The notes under the pieces were generated by a model. It was not told where the DNA came from. It did not search any database and saw only the letters and a program-made list of their open reading frames with translations. From Salinisphaera sp. UBA6602 (GTDB lineage: Bacteria; Pseudomonadota; Gammaproteobacteria; Nevskiales; Salinisphaeraceae), in contig DJIE01000220.1 in NCBI GenBank assembly GCA_002433465.1, positions 1 through 7,350 of the forward strand: a stretch of DNA of 7,350 bases, in the 5' to 3' direction. Both the position numbers and the translations under genes were made by a program. Shown here piece by piece: positions 5,745 to 7,350 of the stretch (the first letter of the stretch is position 1; each line of letters opens with the position of its first letter).

Positions 5745-6077
5745 ATGAGTCAGTCCGACAAACCCAAGCCGACGGTGGAAGACGAAGGCGAGGCCGTTGT
5801 CGAAACCAGTCGGCCGAAAACCAAGCAGCCACCGCTCTACAAAGTGGTCATGCACAATGACGACTTCACACCGATGGAGTTCGTTGTGGAAGTGCTGATG
5901 ACGTTTTTCAATCTCAACCGCGAGCAGTCGGTCCAGGTCATGCTGACCGTTCATACGCGGGGTAAGGCGGTGGCTGGTACGTTTACGGCTCAGATAGCCG
6001 AAACCAAGGTGGCCATGGTCAACGACCATGCACGCGCCCATCAGCACCCGCTGTTGTGTACTATGGAAAAAGCCTGA
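5745..6077 (+). CDS. clpS: ClpS, N-degron adaptor for ClpAP
   Basis: ClpS binds proteins with bulky N-terminal residues (Leu, Phe, Trp, Tyr) and hands them to ClpA for degradation by ClpP. The 110-residue product (E. coli 106) has a flexible acidic N-terminal tail, then [18 protein letters not shown] with the alpha-amino-binding N38, D39 and D40, and TVHTRGKA with H70. The end [13 protein letters not shown] and [10 protein letters not shown] is nearly identical to E. coli. The start at 5745 is chosen because AAGGTAGG (5731-5738) precedes it at good spacing. An in-frame ATG at 5709 would add 12 residues ([12 protein letters not shown]) and has no good Shine-Dalgarno. It lies 61 bp before clpA, with a hairpin across its stop codon. 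Confidence 0.95.
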   Translation: MSQSDKPKPTVEDEGEAVVETSRPKTKQPPLYKVVMHNDDFTPMEFVVEVLMTFFNLNREQSVQVMLTVHTRGKAVAGTFTAQIAETKVAMVNDHARAHQHPLLCTMEKA

Positions 6078-6107
6078 TTTTCGCAATCTTCGAGGACAGA
6101 ATCAGGC
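6072..6107 (+). promoter_or_regulatory. Inverted repeat spanning the clpS stop, before clpA
   Basis: GCCTGATT (6072-6079) and AATCAGGC (6100-6107) are exact reverse complements, and the stem can be extended by a G-T and a T-A pair around a loop of about 16 bases. The left arm contains the clpS TGA. No T-run follows. In the mRNA this would form an intercistronic stem-loop between clpS and clpA that could set their relative output or stability. Confidence 0.5.
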
Positions 6108-6138
6108 CTCAATCGAACATTAGGTTCGGGGACGCAAA

Positions 6139-7350
6139 ATGCTGAGCCAGGAACTTCAAACCGCTCTGGATGCCGCCTTCATGGTGGCGCGACGTCAGCA
6201 CCACGAGATGCTGACTGTCGAGCACCTGCTGATGTCACTGCTGGATAATCCCGGCGTGGCCGAGGTGCTGGAAGCGGTAAGCGCGGATATTCCGAGTCTG
6301 GAACGCGAACTCAAAAGCTATATCGATACGCATGTGCCGGTCGTGCCGGCCGGTGAAGATCATGAAGTCCAGCCCACGCTGGGCTTCCAGCGCGTGCTGC
6401 AGCGCGCGGTCTACCATGTCCAGTCGTCGGGCAAGAAAGAGGTGACCGCGGTCAACGTACTGATCGCGATCTTTTCCGAGCAGGAATCGCATGCGGTCTA
6501 TCTGCTCGGCGAGCAGGGTGTAAGCCGACTCGACGTGGTCAACTACGTATCGCACGGTGTATCCAAGTCGGGTAGCGAAGGCGAACAGCCCGGCTCGACC
6601 TCGGAGAAAGGCGCCGAGGAGGGCGGCGAGGCCGGCAAGTCACCGCTCGAACAGTATGCGACCAACCTCAATCGCAAGGCGGCCGAAGGTGACGTAGATC
6701 CGTTGATCGGCCGTGATCACGAGATCGAGCGCGTGGTGCAAACGCTGTGCCGCCGGCGCAAGAACAACCCGCTGCTGGTGGGCGAGGCCGGCGTTGGCAA
6801 GACCGCGATCGCCGAAGGCCTGGCTCGCATGATCGTCGACGGCGAGGTGCCGGAGGTTCTCGGCAAGAGCGTGATTTATGCGCTCGATCTGGGCGCGCTG
6901 ATTGCCGGTACAAAATATCGCGGCGATTTCGAAAAGCGTCTCAAGGGCGTACTGGCCGAACTGGAAAAGCAGGACGGCGCGGTGCTGTTCATCGACGAAA
7001 TTCATACCATCATCGGCGCCGGTGCGGCCTCGGGTGGTGTGATGGACGCCTCGAACCTGCTCAAGCCGAAGCTCGCTTCCGGCGAGCTGCGCTGCATGGG
7101 TGCGACCACCTATCAAGAATTCCGCGGCGTATTCGAAAAGGATCGGGCGTTGGCGCGCCGTTTCCAGAAAATCGATGTGCCGGAGCCGAGCGTGGCCGAT
7201 ACCGTGCAGATCCTGCGCGGTCTCAAGGACCGTTTCGAGGAGCATCATCAGGTGCGCTACACGCAGCCGGCGCTGGAGGCGGCTGCGGAGCTGTCGGCCC
7301 GGCATATCAACGACCGGCACCTGCCGGACAAGGCCATCGACGTGATCGAC
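6139..7350 (+). CDS. clpA: ClpA, ATP-dependent unfoldase of ClpAP (3' truncated by window edge)
   Basis: ClpA is a hexameric AAA+ unfoldase that feeds substrates to ClpP. 404 codons are visible, against about 758 residues for E. coli ClpA. The N-domain, which docks ClpS, covers about residues 1-142 ([19 protein letters not shown]). It is followed by a Gly/Ser/Glu-rich linker (about 144-170) and the start of AAA+ domain D1. D1 has Walker A GEAGVGKT (215-222), pore loop KYRG (259-262), Walker B VLFIDE (282-287) and the Arg-finger region ALARRF (337-342, R340/R341). ClpP-binding IGL and domain D2 lie past the right edge. The ATG at 6139 is preceded by GGGGA six bases upstream. The sequence is ClpA rather than ClpB or ClpC, judged from the clpS neighbour, the short spacer without a coiled-coil M-domain, and [12 protein letters not shown]. 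Confidence 0.97.
   Translation, partial: MLSQELQTALDAAFMVARRQHHEMLTVEHLLMSLLDNPGVAEVLEAVSADIPSLERELKSYIDTHVPVVPAGEDHEVQPTLGFQRVLQRAVYHVQSSGKKEVTAVNVLIAIFSEQESHAVYLLGEQGVSRLDVVNYVSHGVSKSGSEGEQPGSTSEKGAEEGGEAGKSPLEQYATNLNRKAAEGDVDPLIGRDHEIERVVQTLCRRRKNNPLLVGEAGVGKTAIAEGLARMIVDGEVPEVLGKSVIYALDLGALIAGTKYRGDFEKRLKGVLAELEKQDGAVLFIDEIHTIIGAGAASGGVMDASNLLKPKLASGELRCMGATTYQEFRGVFEKDRALARRFQKIDVPEPSVADTVQILRGLKDRFEEHHQVRYTQPALEAAAELSARHINDRHLPDKAIDVID

Noticed and set aside
6640..7320. Long minus-strand frame opposite clpA
   Set aside because: It lies entirely antisense to the conserved AAA+ domain of ClpA. Its length is explained by the codon bias of clpA, and it has no recognisable domain.

Overview
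The window is about 7.35 kb of GC-rich, densely coding bacterial chromosome. Everything recognisable is core housekeeping. The RNase E start, a YceF-type Maf, the C-minus form of ribosomal protein L32, YceD, and the clpS-clpA pair all point to a gammaproteobacterium. The HAD phosphatase next to rluC, and an RNase E N-terminus that recalls pseudomonads, suggest a non-enteric member (pseudomonad, halomonad or Salinisphaera-like). I cannot fix the genus from sequence alone. I see no phage, insertion sequence, CRISPR array, tRNA, rRNA or defence genes.

Layout: rne (- strand, only its 5' 286 codons are present) is divergent from rluC (+). rluC overlaps a HAD-family phosphatase gene by 4 bp. A convergent junction with a probable intrinsic terminator separates this pair from maf/yceF (- strand). 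A strong sigma70-like promoter then drives yceD-rpmF-plsX (+), and lies so close to yceD that the mRNA should be leaderless or nearly so. After plsX the usual fab genes (fabH/fabD/fabG/acpP/fabF) are absent. A 178-bp gap with its own promoter leads instead to clpS and clpA (clpA runs off the right edge).

Functional groups: RNase E, the 23S rRNA pseudouridine synthase RluC, the YceD 50S/rRNA accumulation factor and L32 concern RNA and ribosome maturation. PlsX makes acyl-phosphate for phospholipid synthesis and is coupled to rpmF, as in many bacteria. Maf and the HAD protein are metabolite or nucleotide phosphohydrolases. ClpS and ClpA form the N-degron adaptor and unfoldase that feed ClpP.

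The most notable points are regulatory or structural: a probable CTG start for rluC, a near-leaderless yceD transcript, perfect hairpins in the rpmF-plsX and clpS-clpA junctions, a tandem GATCGATT repeat at the clpS promoter, an AU-rich element in the rne leader, and the break in the plsX-fab gene order. I found no convincing new multi-gene system.
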